DNA of 64,000 nt from JAMLHH01 sp037189845 (GTDB lineage Bacteria; Bacteroidota; Bacteroidia; Chitinophagales; JADIYW01), in assembly GCA_037189845.1 (NCBI GenBank), contig JBBCIS010000001.1:496001-560000 (forward strand), given 5' to 3'. Shown in pieces: positions 25,379 through 34,532 of this stretch. The notes below the pieces were generated by a model. It was not told where the DNA came from, searched no databases, and saw nothing but the letters and a program-made list of their open reading frames with translations. The number at the start of each line of letters is the position of its first letter. The stretch's first letter is position 1. A program made the translations under genes and the position numbers.

Positions 25379-26806
25379 ATGCCTGAGCAACAGAATATAG
25401 AATACAAAAGTAGTTGGCACGACGACTATCTGAAATGGGTTTGTGGCTTTGCAAATGCACAGGGCGGTGTGATTTTTATCGGTAAAGATGATAATGGCAA
25501 TGTAGTAGGCATAGATGATTACAAAAAACTCATGGATGAGATTCCCAATAAAATTCGAAATGTAATGGGAATCGCTACAGAAGTGAATTTACACGAGGAG
25601 AATACAAAGTATTTTATTGAGATTGTTGTACATCCCTATTCAGTTCCGGTTTCATTGCGTGGCAGATATTATTATCGTAGTGGAAGCACCAAGCAGGAAT
25701 TAACAGGAGCTTCACTGAATGAGTTTTTACTCAAAAAATCAGGTAAAACTTGGGATGATGTAGTAGAACCACGTGCTACTTTTGATGATATTGATGAAAA
25801 AACATTCAATGCGTTTTTAGTCATGTCAAGAGAAAAAGGACGTTTGCCAAATGTGGAAGGTTTGACGACAGCTGAGATTTTTGATAAACTACGTCTTGTT
25901 GAAAATGGACAACTGAAACGTGCCGCTCTGATTTTATTTGGTAAAGACCCCGGTAGATTTTTTCAGAGTACATTTGTCCGGATTGGTCGTTTTGGTAAAG
26001 ATGATGTTGATTTGATATTTCATGAAAGTGAAGAAGGTAATTTAGTGATATTGCAACAACAGGTTTTGGAACAAATTCTTCACAAGTTTATCATCAGGCA
26101 AGTTTCATTTGAGGGAATGTATCGTATTGAAACCCCCGAATATCCCACAGCAGCACTTAGAGAAATTATACTGAATGCTCTTGTTCACCGCAATTATATG
26201 GGTGTGCATACACAGATACGTGTATATGATGATAAAATTACTTTTTGGAATGATGGTGAATTGGCACAAAATCTAAGCATAGAAAAATTAAAAGGATTTC
26301 ACTCTTCATTTCCAAGGAATACACTGATAGCTGAGGTTTGTTTCAAAGGAGGCTTGATAGATTCCTGGGGTAGTGGTATCGCAAAAATTTATAATGCTTT
26401 CAAAACAGCCGGTCTGCCGGAGCCGAAAATGGAAGAGTTTCAAGGAGGAATGTTGGTGACGATTTATAAAAATAAAATTAATTATTCTACTAGTGTTGCT
26501 GAACCCAAAGGGGAGCCTTATATTAAATCGGAAAGTGGTCGGAAAGTAATCGGAAAGTGGTCGGAAAGTGATCGTGAAGTGATCGGAAAGTGGTCGGAAA
26601 AGGGACGGGAAGAGACCATTGAGATATTGAATTTAATAAATGCTAATCCCAAATATACAGCAGAGCAAATGGCAGCACTTCTTGGTAAATCCACACGTAT
26701 AGTAGAAAAGCATATTGCTAAATTGAAAAAAGCAGGTATGATTATCAGAGAGGGAGGCACTTTTGGAGGGTATTGGAAAATTAATATTCAACCGGAAAAA
26801 GAATAA
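25379..26806 (+). CDS. AlbA/Schlafen-type DNA-binding ATP-dependent regulator (COG2865)
   Basis: A 475-residue protein. The N-terminal AlbA_2/Schlafen domain starts at IEYKSSWHDD and includes FANAQGGVIFIGKDDNG near residue 30-46. A middle HATPase-like C-domain shows YPTAALREIILNALVHRNY near residue 255 and DSWGSGIAKI near 325. A Lys/Ser/Glu-rich repeat linker follows at about 384-407, and a C-terminal winged-helix is seen in NPKYTAEQMAALLGKSTRIVEKHIAKLKKAG. Such proteins are annotated as putative transcriptional regulators or RecG-like; some are linked to phage defence, but no role is settled. It sits between hisD and hisC with its own promoter, so it is probably an insertion. Its codon use is more AT-rich than its neighbours. 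Confidence 0.8.
   Translation: MPEQQNIEYKSSWHDDYLKWVCGFANAQGGVIFIGKDDNGNVVGIDDYKKLMDEIPNKIRNVMGIATEVNLHEENTKYFIEIVVHPYSVPVSLRGRYYYRSGSTKQELTGASLNEFLLKKSGKTWDDVVEPRATFDDIDEKTFNAFLVMSREKGRLPNVEGLTTAEIFDKLRLVENGQLKRAALILFGKDPGRFFQSTFVRIGRFGKDDVDLIFHESEEGNLVILQQQVLEQILHKFIIRQVSFEGMYRIETPEYPTAALREIILNALVHRNYMGVHTQIRVYDDKITFWNDGELAQNLSIEKLKGFHSSFPRNTLIAEVCFKGGLIDSWGSGIAKIYNAFKTAGLPEPKMEEFQGGMLVTIYKNKINYSTSVAEPKGEPYIKSESGRKVIGKWSESDREVIGKWSEKGREETIEILNLINANPKYTAEQMAALLGKSTRIVEKHIAKLKKAGMIIREGGTFGGYWKINIQPEKE
26528..26604 (+). repeat. Seven-copy 11-nt tandem repeat inside the AlbA-domain gene
   Basis: Seven units of the consensus TCGGAAAGTGG run head to tail, with only one to three changes each. Since 11 is not a multiple of three, three units encode one 11-residue protein repeat (ESGRKVIGKWS, then ESDREVIGKWS). 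Gain or loss of a single unit would shift the frame and cut off the C-terminal winged helix. Confidence 0.9.
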
Positions 26807-26934
26807 GCAAGAAATAGAAATAGCAGGTGAATGAGTAGAAAAGAATATTTTCAAATCTTCGGCTACAAAAGGAGCAGGTACTTATTATGAGCTTTTAGTA
26901 ATTGCGCCATTTTTGAAAAATAAAAACTAAAATA

Positions 26935-27981
26935 ATGTCTTTCGATATACAACAATTATTACGCCCGCACTTAAGAAAATTCAAGGCGTATTCATCTGCC
27001 AGAACAGAATATACCGGGGCAGAAGCTATATTTTTAGATGCAAATGAAAATCCGTTGGGTTCTGCTTCCGGCGGAGCTTTAAACCGATATCCTGACCCGA
27101 TACAGACTCAGGTCAAAAAAGAAATTTCCCGCATCAAAGGCCTTCCTACGGATCAGATTTTTGTCGGAAATGGCTCGGATGAAGCGATAGATTTGCTGTT
27201 CAGAGCATTTTGCGAACCGGGTACTGATAACGTCATCGTTTGCCCGCCTACTTATGGGATGTATGAAACTTCTGCTAACCTCAATAATGTAACTTTGAAA
27301 GAAGTCATGCTGACTGCTGATTATCAGTTGCAGACCGATAAGGTGCTGGACGCAATAGATGCTCATACAAAGATGATTTTCATCTGTAATCCCAACAATC
27401 CTACAGGAAATCTATTGCTTGAAGAAGATATTACCCGACTGGTAGAATCCTTTAACGGATTGGTAGTGATCGATGAGGCGTATATAGATTTTGCTCCTGC
27501 GGCTTCATGGATTACCAAACTTGAGAAATATCCGAATGTTCTGGTGATGCAGACGCTCTCCAAAGCGTGGGGAATGGCGGGGATCCGTGTAGGAATGGCT
27601 TTTGCTTCAGTAGAAATCATCAGAATTCTTACAGCGATTAAGCCGCCTTATAACGTGAGTATTCTGGCCCAGGAAGCAGCTTTGAAAGCATTACAGAATG
27701 AATCCGGAAAGTTACAGATGGCTCAAACCATCATGGAAGAAAATGCTCGTTTGATAGCAGCTTTTAATGAGTTGAGTTATGTGAAAAAGGTACATCCTAC
27801 GCACGCAAATTTTATTTTGATAGAAGTCAATGACCCAAATGGATTGTATGAATATCTGACTGAACACAATGTGGTAGTCCGCAACAGAAATACGACTCCT
27901 TTGTGTGAAGGTTGTGTAAGAATCTCAGTCGGCACCAAAGTTGAAAATGACGAGCTGCTCAAGTGGATGAGAGCATTTTAG
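26935..27981 (+). CDS. hisC: Histidinol-phosphate aminotransferase
   Basis: A 348-residue fold-type I PLP enzyme. It has the HisC start (LRPHLRKFKAYSSAR), the substrate-binding DANENPLG motif near residue 35, NPNNPTGN near 151, DEAYIDFAP near 178 and the PLP lysine in TLSKAWGMAGIRVG near 214. It transfers the amino group from glutamate to imidazole-acetol phosphate. It is the last his gene here; a terminator follows, so hisB and the hisHAFI genes must lie elsewhere. Confidence 0.95.
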   Translation: MSFDIQQLLRPHLRKFKAYSSARTEYTGAEAIFLDANENPLGSASGGALNRYPDPIQTQVKKEISRIKGLPTDQIFVGNGSDEAIDLLFRAFCEPGTDNVIVCPPTYGMYETSANLNNVTLKEVMLTADYQLQTDKVLDAIDAHTKMIFICNPNNPTGNLLLEEDITRLVESFNGLVVIDEAYIDFAPAASWITKLEKYPNVLVMQTLSKAWGMAGIRVGMAFASVEIIRILTAIKPPYNVSILAQEAALKALQNESGKLQMAQTIMEENARLIAAFNELSYVKKVHPTHANFILIEVNDPNGLYEYLTEHNVVVRNRNTTPLCEGCVRISVGTKVENDELLKWMRAF

Positions 27982-28003
27982 CACTGATCAATGTATAGAT
28001 ATC

Positions 28004-28035
28004 AAAGCCCTGACATAAGTGTTGGGGCTTTTTAT
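28004..28035 (+). terminator. Intrinsic terminator after hisC
   Basis: A 12-bp stem with two G-U pairs (arms 28004-28015 and 28020-28031), a TAAG loop and a T-run. It marks the end of the hisGD-x-hisC unit. Confidence 0.88.
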
Positions 28036-28083
28036 TGAAAAGAATTAATATAAAGTATGAGTCTCGAAGTATATTAGGTTGAA

Positions 28084-29007
28084 TTATTTATTCCATTCTT
28101 TCCACTCGAAAACATTTCTGAACCCAATCCATGCAACAGATAATTCTGTCGTAGTGTCGGTTATCTGAGTTCTATATTTTTCATCTTTCCAGCTACCGCC
28201 TGATACGAAATTTTCTTCTTCGTTCCATTCGCTGACATTACCTCTGATATTAAAAAGTTTGTCTTTAGGACGTCTAGACAGACAGTCTTTATAAATCCAG
28301 CTGATCAGGAGCTCACTCGATTGCGAAGATGTGTCCTTGTAATATCTCATGCAATTTAATGGATAATCCGGGAATACTGATTTATTGATAGAGTCGTAAT
28401 AATTCACTAATACTTCAGATTCTTTGGCAGTGGGTAATCTATAGTGAGGATAGAAGCGAACAGGAACATCTTTGATTTTTTTGATTTCTCCGTTGAAAAA
28501 TCTTTCTATCGTAAAATAATTTTCCGGAGTTTGATTTGATTCCCAAACAATGATACCGTATTTAATCAGGTACATTTCAAATACTCTGTCAGAACGCCAT
28601 CGGGCATAAGCTTTTGCCTGCTTCTGACTAACTCCAACTACTGGATAATTGCTGTATGCCGGAAATCTGAAATAAGTTGGGTAGTACGGCTCTCCATATT
28701 TCGGTTCTCTCATTTGTATCAAAGTGTCCGGAGTATTAGCTTTTGCTTCCGGGGAGCTTTCCCCGAAAACAAGTTGCGTCCAAGACAAAAATTCTCTGTA
28801 ATGTTGATTGGTTGTTTCTGTTATATCTGCATAAAAGTTTTCTGAGATTTTGATACAATTGGGAGGCGTTTCTTTTAAGTGGTACTGTTCAAATTTTTCA
28901 AAGACACACTGCAAGCTGTTACTGATATCATCAGGATTGCAGCAAATATTCCAATTGTCTTTCCCATAATTATTGTTTGTTTTGAACAGACGTTTTACGA
29001 AGAACAT
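28084..29007 (-). CDS. Formylglycine-generating enzyme-like (SUMF1/FGE-sulfatase) domain protein, probably non-catalytic
   Basis: A 307-residue protein whose body follows the SUMF1 fold: a start strand with FYADITETTNQHYREFL, VVGVSQKQAKAYARWRS near residue 125, YRLPTAKESEVLV near 190, and the end blocks RGNVSEWNEEENFVSGGSWKD and WIGFRNVF. True FGE uses a cysteine pair between the GGSW block and the GFR block; none is present here. It is therefore likely a structural or ligand-binding version, as with the GldJ/GldK gliding proteins. No lipobox is seen; a short hydrophobic N-terminus is absent, so the location is uncertain. Confidence 0.7.
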   Translation of the reverse strand: MFFVKRLFKTNNNYGKDNWNICCNPDDISNSLQCVFEKFEQYHLKETPPNCIKISENFYADITETTNQHYREFLSWTQLVFGESSPEAKANTPDTLIQMREPKYGEPYYPTYFRFPAYSNYPVVGVSQKQAKAYARWRSDRVFEMYLIKYGIIVWESNQTPENYFTIERFFNGEIKKIKDVPVRFYPHYRLPTAKESEVLVNYYDSINKSVFPDYPLNCMRYYKDTSSQSSELLISWIYKDCLSRRPKDKLFNIRGNVSEWNEEENFVSGGSWKDEKYRTQITDTTTELSVAWIGFRNVFEWKEWNK

Positions 29008-29110
29008 ACAATCTACAAAACAGGATTTAATAGATAAAAATTGTACAACCTGAATTTTTAGCCAAACACTTATTGTCTTTTGCTGTTGCTTTGAAAAAGT
29101 AATATTTACA

Positions 29111-29830
29111 ATGATCAGTTTAAAAGGTAAAACCGCATTAATAACAGGCGGAAGCAGAGGTTTAGGGAAATCAATAGCATTGCATCTGGCTAAGGAAGGA
29201 GTTCATGTGGCCATTACAGGTACACATGAAACAACACTGAAAGAAGTCGTAGCTGAAATTCAATCTTACGGAATAAGAGGAACTTATGCCGTATTTGATG
29301 TAGCAGATAAAGGAGCTGTGAAAGAAGGGATAGAAGCTGTAGTGAAAGAGTTGGGCGGATTGAATATTTTGATCAATAATGCAGGAATAGCAGGATTTGG
29401 TTCTGTGCAGCAAATGGAAACAGACGAGTGGGAACGTATCATTCAGGTCAATCTTTTGGGAGCTTACTACGTGGCAAAATTTGCAGTACCTCATATTGTA
29501 GCTTCCGGAGAAGGAGATATTTTGAACGTATCTTCAACAGCCGGGTTGAAAGGAAGTATCAATACTTCTGCATATTCAGCATCCAAGGCCGGATTGATAG
29601 CATTGTCAGAATCTATGTTGCAGGAATTGAGAAAGCAGAATGTACGGGTGACGACTTTATTACCGAGTACTATTGCTACGGATTTAACTATGAAAGGATT
29701 AAAAATCACTGATGGAAATCCTGAAAAAGTATTACAGCCGGAAGATTTTGCTGAGTTGGTTCTGGATGTATTGAAAATGAACCGTCGTGCTTTGATCAAT
29801 CAGACCGGAGTTTTTTCTACTAATCCATAA
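29111..29830 (+). CDS. Short-chain dehydrogenase/reductase, 3-oxoacyl-ACP reductase-like
   Basis: A 239-residue classical SDR. It has the nucleotide-binding GGSRGLGKSIA at residues 13-23, NNAGIAGFG near 89, the catalytic Ser in NVSSTAGLKGS near 140, and the YSASKAG Tyr-Lys pair near 153-157. The sequence is close to FabG-type reductases, but lone SDRs act on many substrates. It is a single gene with a shared terminator facing mutS. Confidence 0.85.
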   Translation: MISLKGKTALITGGSRGLGKSIALHLAKEGVHVAITGTHETTLKEVVAEIQSYGIRGTYAVFDVADKGAVKEGIEAVVKELGGLNILINNAGIAGFGSVQQMETDEWERIIQVNLLGAYYVAKFAVPHIVASGEGDILNVSSTAGLKGSINTSAYSASKAGLIALSESMLQELRKQNVRVTTLLPSTIATDLTMKGLKITDGNPEKVLQPEDFAELVLDVLKMNRRALINQTGVFSTNP

Positions 29831-29854
29831 AGAAGAATCAGCTTTATAAAGAAT

Positions 29855-29905
29855 AAAAGCCACATATACCAGTGAATAAGTATGATCTGTGAATCTGTGG
29901 CTTTT
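29855..29905. terminator. Bidirectional terminator between SDR gene and mutS
   Basis: A 10-bp outer stem AAAAGCCACA / TGTGGCTTTT (29855-29864 and 29896-29905) has A-rich and T-rich ends on both strands. The 31-nt loop is long, which lowers the strength, but the position between two convergent genes fits. Confidence 0.6.
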
Positions 29906-29909
29906 AGTA

Positions 29910-32516
29910 TTATAACAACTTCCTCATTTCATCCAGCTTCAGCAAAGCTTCTACGGGAGTCAGCGTATTGATATCTACCTGTTCCAGAATTTCTTTGAGC
30001 TTGAATAATCTCGGGTCATCCATGGAAAAAATATTCAGCTGGTAATCCGGTTGTTTGGCTTGCTGCAGCTTTTCTTTTATATCACTGGAAATACTTTTGG
30101 ATTCCAGCTCTTTCAGGATCTGATTGGCACGTTTGACCACTTCATTTGGCATTCCTGCCATTTTCGCTACGTGAATACCAAAGCTATGTTCGCTGCCACC
30201 TTCTACCAGCTTGCGGAGGAAGATGACTTTTTTACCGCTTTCCTTGACTGACACGTTGAAATTTTTGACTCTTTTCCATTGATTAGTCAGCTCATTCAGT
30301 TCATGATAGTGTGTTGCAAACATGGTTTTGCCTTTTGCCGAAGGATGATTGTGCAGATATTCTACCAATGCCCATGCTATGGAAATTCCGTCATAAGTAC
30401 TGGTCCCCCGACCAATTTCATCCAGCAGCACTAAACTTTTAGGTGAAATATTATTCAGAATGCTCGCTGCTTCTATCATTTCTACCATGAAAGTAGATTC
30501 GCCCTGAGAGATATTGTCGCTTGCACCCACACGGGTGAAAACCTTGTCCACAATACCGATTTCTGCAGCATCTGCCGGAACAAAGCTTCCCATTTGAGCC
30601 ATGAGTACGATGAGTGCAGTCTGTCTCAAAAGAGCTGACTTACCCGCCATATTCGGACCGGTAATGATCATGATTTGCTGAGTCTCGTCATCCAGATAGA
30701 CATCGTTCGGAATATATTGCTCACCCAAAGCAAGCTGCTGCTCAATAACCGGATGTCGGCCTGCTGTAATTTTCAGAGCATTGCTGTTATTGACGACCGG
30801 TTTGTGATAGTTGTTTTTGACAGCTATTGTAGCAAAGGATTGTAAACAATCGAGTCTCGCAATGATCTGGGCATTGAGCAGAATAGGTTGCAGATATTGA
30901 TTGACTTCTCTGACGAGCTCTTCAAAGATTTTGATTTCCAGAGCGAGAATTTTTTCTTCAGCACCCAGGATTTTTTCTTCATACTCTTTGAGCTCGGCAG
31001 TGATGTACCTTTCTGCATTGGTAGTAGTTTGCTTTCTGATCCAGGTGTCAGGAACTTTGTCCTTATGAGTGTTCCTTACTTCCAGGAAATAACCAAACAC
31101 ATTATTAAAGCCGATTTTTAACGAAGAGATGCCTGTTCGCTGACTTTCAGCATTTTGTAGTTCTAAAAGATAATCCTTCCCGTTTTTGGACAGACGTTTC
31201 AATTGATCCAGATCCTCATTGATACCTTCTTTGATGACATTTCCTTTCTGAACTACCACAGGAGCTTCCTCATGGATAGTCTGGGCAATTTTCTGGTTCA
31301 GTTCAGTACAGAGCTGTATTTTGTGGGCATAGTCCTGAAAAGTTTTAGCCGGAGATTTTTCACAGATAGATTTGATGAAAGGTAATGCTGACAGCGCTCT
31401 GTGCATCTGCAACATTTCTCTTGGATTGATTTTTCCCAAAGGTACTTTTGCGATCAATCTTTCCAGATCTCCGATTTCTTTGATTTTTTGTACCAGATGA
31501 TGGTAAAAGTCCTGGTCCTTAATGATATGCTCTACTGCATTCAGGCGTTCCTGTATGCCCTGAATCTGCTTGAGCGGAGTTGCCGCCCATCTTTTGAGCA
31601 TTCTCGCGCCCATAGGGCTGACAGTATGATCCATGATATCCAGTAAGCTTGTTCCATCCGCATGATTCGAATGGATCAGTTCCAGATTTCTTGCGGTAAA
31701 TCTGTCTAACCATACGAATTCATCTTTTTCGATTCTGGAGATCTGATGGACGTGCTGCAGATTTTTTTGTTCTGCATCTGAAAGGTATTGCATTGTTGCA
31801 CCGGCTGCCATAATTCCCAGCGGACAATCCTCTATACCGAAACCTTTGAGCGTTTTGACATCAAAGTGATTGAGTAGCTTTTCATTCAGATAATCAGCCT
31901 GATAGATCCAGTCTTCCAGTGCATAGGTATAATGTTTGTGGCCGAATATTTCTTTGAATTTTTTCTGATGCTGTTTTGCGAAGATAATTTCAGAAGGAGC
32001 AAAGCTTTGCAAAAGCTTATCGATATATTGATCATCTCCGTGAGCGATAAGAAATTCTCCGGTAGAGATATCGATAAATGAAATTCCTATAGCATTGCTT
32101 TTATCGAAATATACAGAAGCTAAGAAGTTATTGCTTTTGTGGTCGAGGATTTTGTCATTGACAGCAACTCCAGGAGTAATGAGCTCTGTAACACCTCTTT
32201 TGACAATGGTTTTTGTCATTTTAGGATCTTCCAGCTGCTCGCAGATGGCGACCCGATACCCGGCTTTGACTAATTTCGGCAGATATGTTTCCAGAGAGTG
32301 GTAGGGAAAGCCGGCCAGTTCCATTTCAGAAGCAGAACCATTCGCTCTTTTAGTCAGTACAATTCCGAGAGCCTGAGCCGTTTTTACAGCATCTGAATGA
32401 AATGTTTCATAAAAATCTCCCACTCTGAACAAAAGGATAGCATCGGGATGTTGTGCTTTTATCCTGTTGTATTGTCCCATGAGCGGGGTCTCTTTCGGTG
32501 TAGAACTCTTTGTCAA
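29910..32516 (-). CDS. mutS: DNA mismatch repair protein MutS
   Basis: The protein binds mismatches and starts repair with MutL. It has the mismatch-recognition FYETF motif in the N-terminal domain, long clamp helices, Walker A GPNMAGKSALLRQ, Walker B LVLLDEIGRGTS, and the ATFATHYHEL-type segment. I chose the TTG at 32514-32516 (reading MTKSSTPKETPLMGQY), giving 868 residues. This keeps the conserved ETPLM-QY block, matches the usual length, and drops 47 upstream residues that look unrelated. The ATG at 32480 would remove the conserved block. The start region overlaps the promoter of the divergent methyltransferase gene. Confidence 0.95.
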   Translation of the reverse strand: MTKSSTPKETPLMGQYNRIKAQHPDAILLFRVGDFYETFHSDAVKTAQALGIVLTKRANGSASEMELAGFPYHSLETYLPKLVKAGYRVAICEQLEDPKMTKTIVKRGVTELITPGVAVNDKILDHKSNNFLASVYFDKSNAIGISFIDISTGEFLIAHGDDQYIDKLLQSFAPSEIIFAKQHQKKFKEIFGHKHYTYALEDWIYQADYLNEKLLNHFDVKTLKGFGIEDCPLGIMAAGATMQYLSDAEQKNLQHVHQISRIEKDEFVWLDRFTARNLELIHSNHADGTSLLDIMDHTVSPMGARMLKRWAATPLKQIQGIQERLNAVEHIIKDQDFYHHLVQKIKEIGDLERLIAKVPLGKINPREMLQMHRALSALPFIKSICEKSPAKTFQDYAHKIQLCTELNQKIAQTIHEEAPVVVQKGNVIKEGINEDLDQLKRLSKNGKDYLLELQNAESQRTGISSLKIGFNNVFGYFLEVRNTHKDKVPDTWIRKQTTTNAERYITAELKEYEEKILGAEEKILALEIKIFEELVREVNQYLQPILLNAQIIARLDCLQSFATIAVKNNYHKPVVNNSNALKITAGRHPVIEQQLALGEQYIPNDVYLDDETQQIMIITGPNMAGKSALLRQTALIVLMAQMGSFVPADAAEIGIVDKVFTRVGASDNISQGESTFMVEMIEAASILNNISPKSLVLLDEIGRGTSTYDGISIAWALVEYLHNHPSAKGKTMFATHYHELNELTNQWKRVKNFNVSVKESGKKVIFLRKLVEGGSEHSFGIHVAKMAGMPNEVVKRANQILKELESKSISSDIKEKLQQAKQPDYQLNIFSMDDPRLFKLKEILEQVDINTLTPVEALLKLDEMRKLL

Positions 32517-32541
32517 AACGATAAACCTTTTTATAAATTTG
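32509..32541 (+). promoter_or_regulatory. Promoter of the TrmH-family gene, overlapping mutS start
   Basis: TTTG at 32509-32512, a 21-nt spacer and TAAATTTG at 32534-32541, a perfect minus-7. It supports the ATG at 32566 for the methyltransferase and lies over the first codons of mutS on the other strand. Confidence 0.6.
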
Positions 32542-32565
32542 CGTGAAACGTTAAAAATAGGACTT

Positions 32566-33105
32566 ATGCGCAAACTCTCTATGAATGAACTGGGTAGATT
32601 ATCCACAGCATCTTTTAAAGATGCGGAAAAGTTGCCGGTAGTGATCGTTTTGGACAATGTACGCAGTGGTTTGAATGTAGGATCAGTATTCAGGACGTCT
32701 GATGCCTTTCTGATCGAAGCGATACATATCTGCGGATATTCGCCTCAGCCACCACACAGAGATATTCTGAAATCTGCACTGGGTTCTACTGATACTGTGT
32801 CATGGAAGGGTTTTGAGACAGTTACTGAAAGTATTGATCAACTGAAAAATGAAGGATTTAAAGTTTTTGCAGTAGAGCAGGTGGAAAATTCAGTTTCGCT
32901 GATAGATTTTCAGGTAGAAAAAGGAGAGAAGATAGCTTTGGTTTTTGGTAATGAAGTGAGCGGAGTGTCAGAGGAGGCTTTAGCATTGGCAGATGGATGC
33001 ATAGAAGTGCCTCAGTGGGGAACCAAGCATTCGTTGAACATCAGTGTATGTGCAGGGATTGTGATCTGGGATGTTGTGCGGAAAGTCAGGGCTCAATTAG
33101 GATAA
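32566..33105 (+). CDS. RNA 2'-O-methyltransferase, SpoU/TrmH family
   Basis: A 179-residue SPOUT enzyme from the ATG at 32566 (MRKLSMNELGRL). The three SpoU motifs are present: NVRSGLNVGSVFRTSDAF near residue 32, ALVFGNEVSGVSEE near 122, and VPQWGTKHSLNISVCAGIVIWD near 148. It has no RNA-binding extension, so it belongs to the small TrmH/TrmL-like group. It methylates a ribose in tRNA or rRNA, with S-adenosylmethionine bound in a knotted site. The last 13 nt overlap the convergent yraN gene. Confidence 0.88.
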   Translation: MRKLSMNELGRLSTASFKDAEKLPVVIVLDNVRSGLNVGSVFRTSDAFLIEAIHICGYSPQPPHRDILKSALGSTDTVSWKGFETVTESIDQLKNEGFKVFAVEQVENSVSLIDFQVEKGEKIALVFGNEVSGVSEEALALADGCIEVPQWGTKHSLNISVCAGIVIWDVVRKVRAQLG

Positions 33106-33446
33106 AAAGCATCAATGATATGGTCTATCTGCCATTCGTTCTCGTCCAAGTAAACAGCAATGATATCAAACCGGACCTCACCTGAGTAATTACAGGCTTC
33201 AATATATTCTTCTGCAGCTTTGAATAAGTTGCTGTGTTTTTTAGATTTAACAAATTCTCCCGGGTGGCCAAAAGTGTCAGTACTCCGGGTTTTTACTTCT
33301 GCTATAACGAGTGTGTCCTGATCTTTTGCAATAATATCTATTTCGTAATGACCTGAACGCCAATTAGTAGACAATACCAGATAATCTTTTGCTTTGAGGA
33401 AAGCAATTGCCCTGTCTTCTCCTTCTTTACCTAATTGATTTTTCAT
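33093..33446 (-). CDS. YraN/UPF0102 nuclease-like protein
   Basis: A 117-residue protein with the UPF0102 pattern: GEDRAIAFLKAKDYLVLSTNWR near the N-terminus, then YEIDIIAKDQDTLVIAEVKTRS. This has the Asp and Glu-x-Lys residues of a PD-(D/E)xK nuclease core, followed by RFDIIAVYLDE. The family resembles Holliday-junction resolvases but its role is not settled. It overlaps the end of the methyltransferase gene by 13 nt. Confidence 0.88.
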   Translation of the reverse strand: MKNQLGKEGEDRAIAFLKAKDYLVLSTNWRSGHYEIDIIAKDQDTLVIAEVKTRSTDTFGHPGEFVKSKKHSNLFKAAEEYIEACNYSGEVRFDIIAVYLDENEWQIDHIIDAFYPN

Positions 33447-33530
33447 CTTTAAATAATTTATGAAAATCGGCTGGATAAATTTTAACTATTGCCAATATTT
33501 TTCGTTTTTTTGTAGAAAATCACCTAATTA

Positions 33531-34532
33531 ATGCTGAAGATGGATGCTTATATCACCGGATTTACTGAACAGATAAAAAGAGCTGTTTCTATTGGAGAAT
33601 CCGCTAAGTTGAAAAAAGTTAAAATACCTGTGCGTAATATTTTGTTGTCCGGGTTAGGTGGGTCTGGAATAGGCGGTACAATTTTATCCAATATACTAAG
33701 AGATGATTTAGGAGTTCCGATTATTATCAATAAAGATTATCATATTCCTGCTTTTGTAAATGAGAGTACTCTGGTGATAGTATCTTCATATTCCGGAAAT
33801 ACCGAAGAGACGATTTCTGCAATGATGCAGGCATTTAAACAGAATGCTCATATTGTCTGTATTACATCTGGTGGTCTGGTAAAAGAATACGCTGAAATTC
33901 ATAAGATAGACTACATTCAGATAGATGGAGGTATGCCGCCAAGAGCATGTTTTGCGTTATCTTTTGTACAATTATTATACACCTTGTTTAATCTTGAGTT
34001 AATTCAGGATGGTTTTAAGCAAAGCCTTTCCAATACGATTCAGCGCCTGGAAACTGAGCAGGAAGAAATTAAAAAGCTAGCGAAAGAACTGGCTGCCAGA
34101 TTGCATGGTACTATCCCTGCCATATATTCTGATGCAAGCTTTGAAGGAGTGGCTATCAGATTCAGACAACAGATCAACGAAAATGCCAAGATGCTTTGCT
34201 GGCATCATGTAGTGCCGGAGATGAACCACAATGAGTTGGTGGGTTGGAGAAAAAAACACGATAATGTTTCTGTGATTTTTCTGAGAAACAACAATGATTT
34301 TGACAGAAACCAGGAGCGTATAGCTTTTACTAAAAATGTAGTTTCCAACTATACTGATACTGTTTTAGAACTTTTTTCAAAAGGGAATTCCGATATAGAG
34401 AGAAGCTTTTATCTGATTCATGTTTGTGACTGGATTTCATACTATCTGTCTGAAATGAATGATGTAGATGCGATAGAAATAGAAGTCATTAACTCATTGA
34501 AAAATAAACTGGCAGAAAATCCGCTACAGTGA
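33531..34532 (+). CDS. Bifunctional phosphoglucose/phosphomannose isomerase
   Basis: A 333-residue protein with two SIS subdomains. The first starts at NILLSGLGGSGIGGTIL near residue 38 and includes VSSYSGNTEET near 84. The second carries the active-site residues in PEMNHNELVGWR near 230 and a C-terminal helix with a basic residue. The PPRACFALSF block near 143 is typical of the COG0166 PGI/PMI family first studied in archaea. It should interconvert glucose-6-P or mannose-6-P with fructose-6-P. It overlaps lipB by 4 nt. Confidence 0.85.
   Translation: MLKMDAYITGFTEQIKRAVSIGESAKLKKVKIPVRNILLSGLGGSGIGGTILSNILRDDLGVPIIINKDYHIPAFVNESTLVIVSSYSGNTEETISAMMQAFKQNAHIVCITSGGLVKEYAEIHKIDYIQIDGGMPPRACFALSFVQLLYTLFNLELIQDGFKQSLSNTIQRLETEQEEIKKLAKELAARLHGTIPAIYSDASFEGVAIRFRQQINENAKMLCWHHVVPEMNHNELVGWRKKHDNVSVIFLRNNNDFDRNQERIAFTKNVVSNYTDTVLELFSKGNSDIERSFYLIHVCDWISYYLSEMNDVDAIEIEVINSLKNKLAENPLQ

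Noticed and set aside
26831..26890. 19-codon frame between the AlbA-type gene and hisC as a second his leader
   Set aside because: It contains no histidine codons and no attenuator-like hairpin follows.
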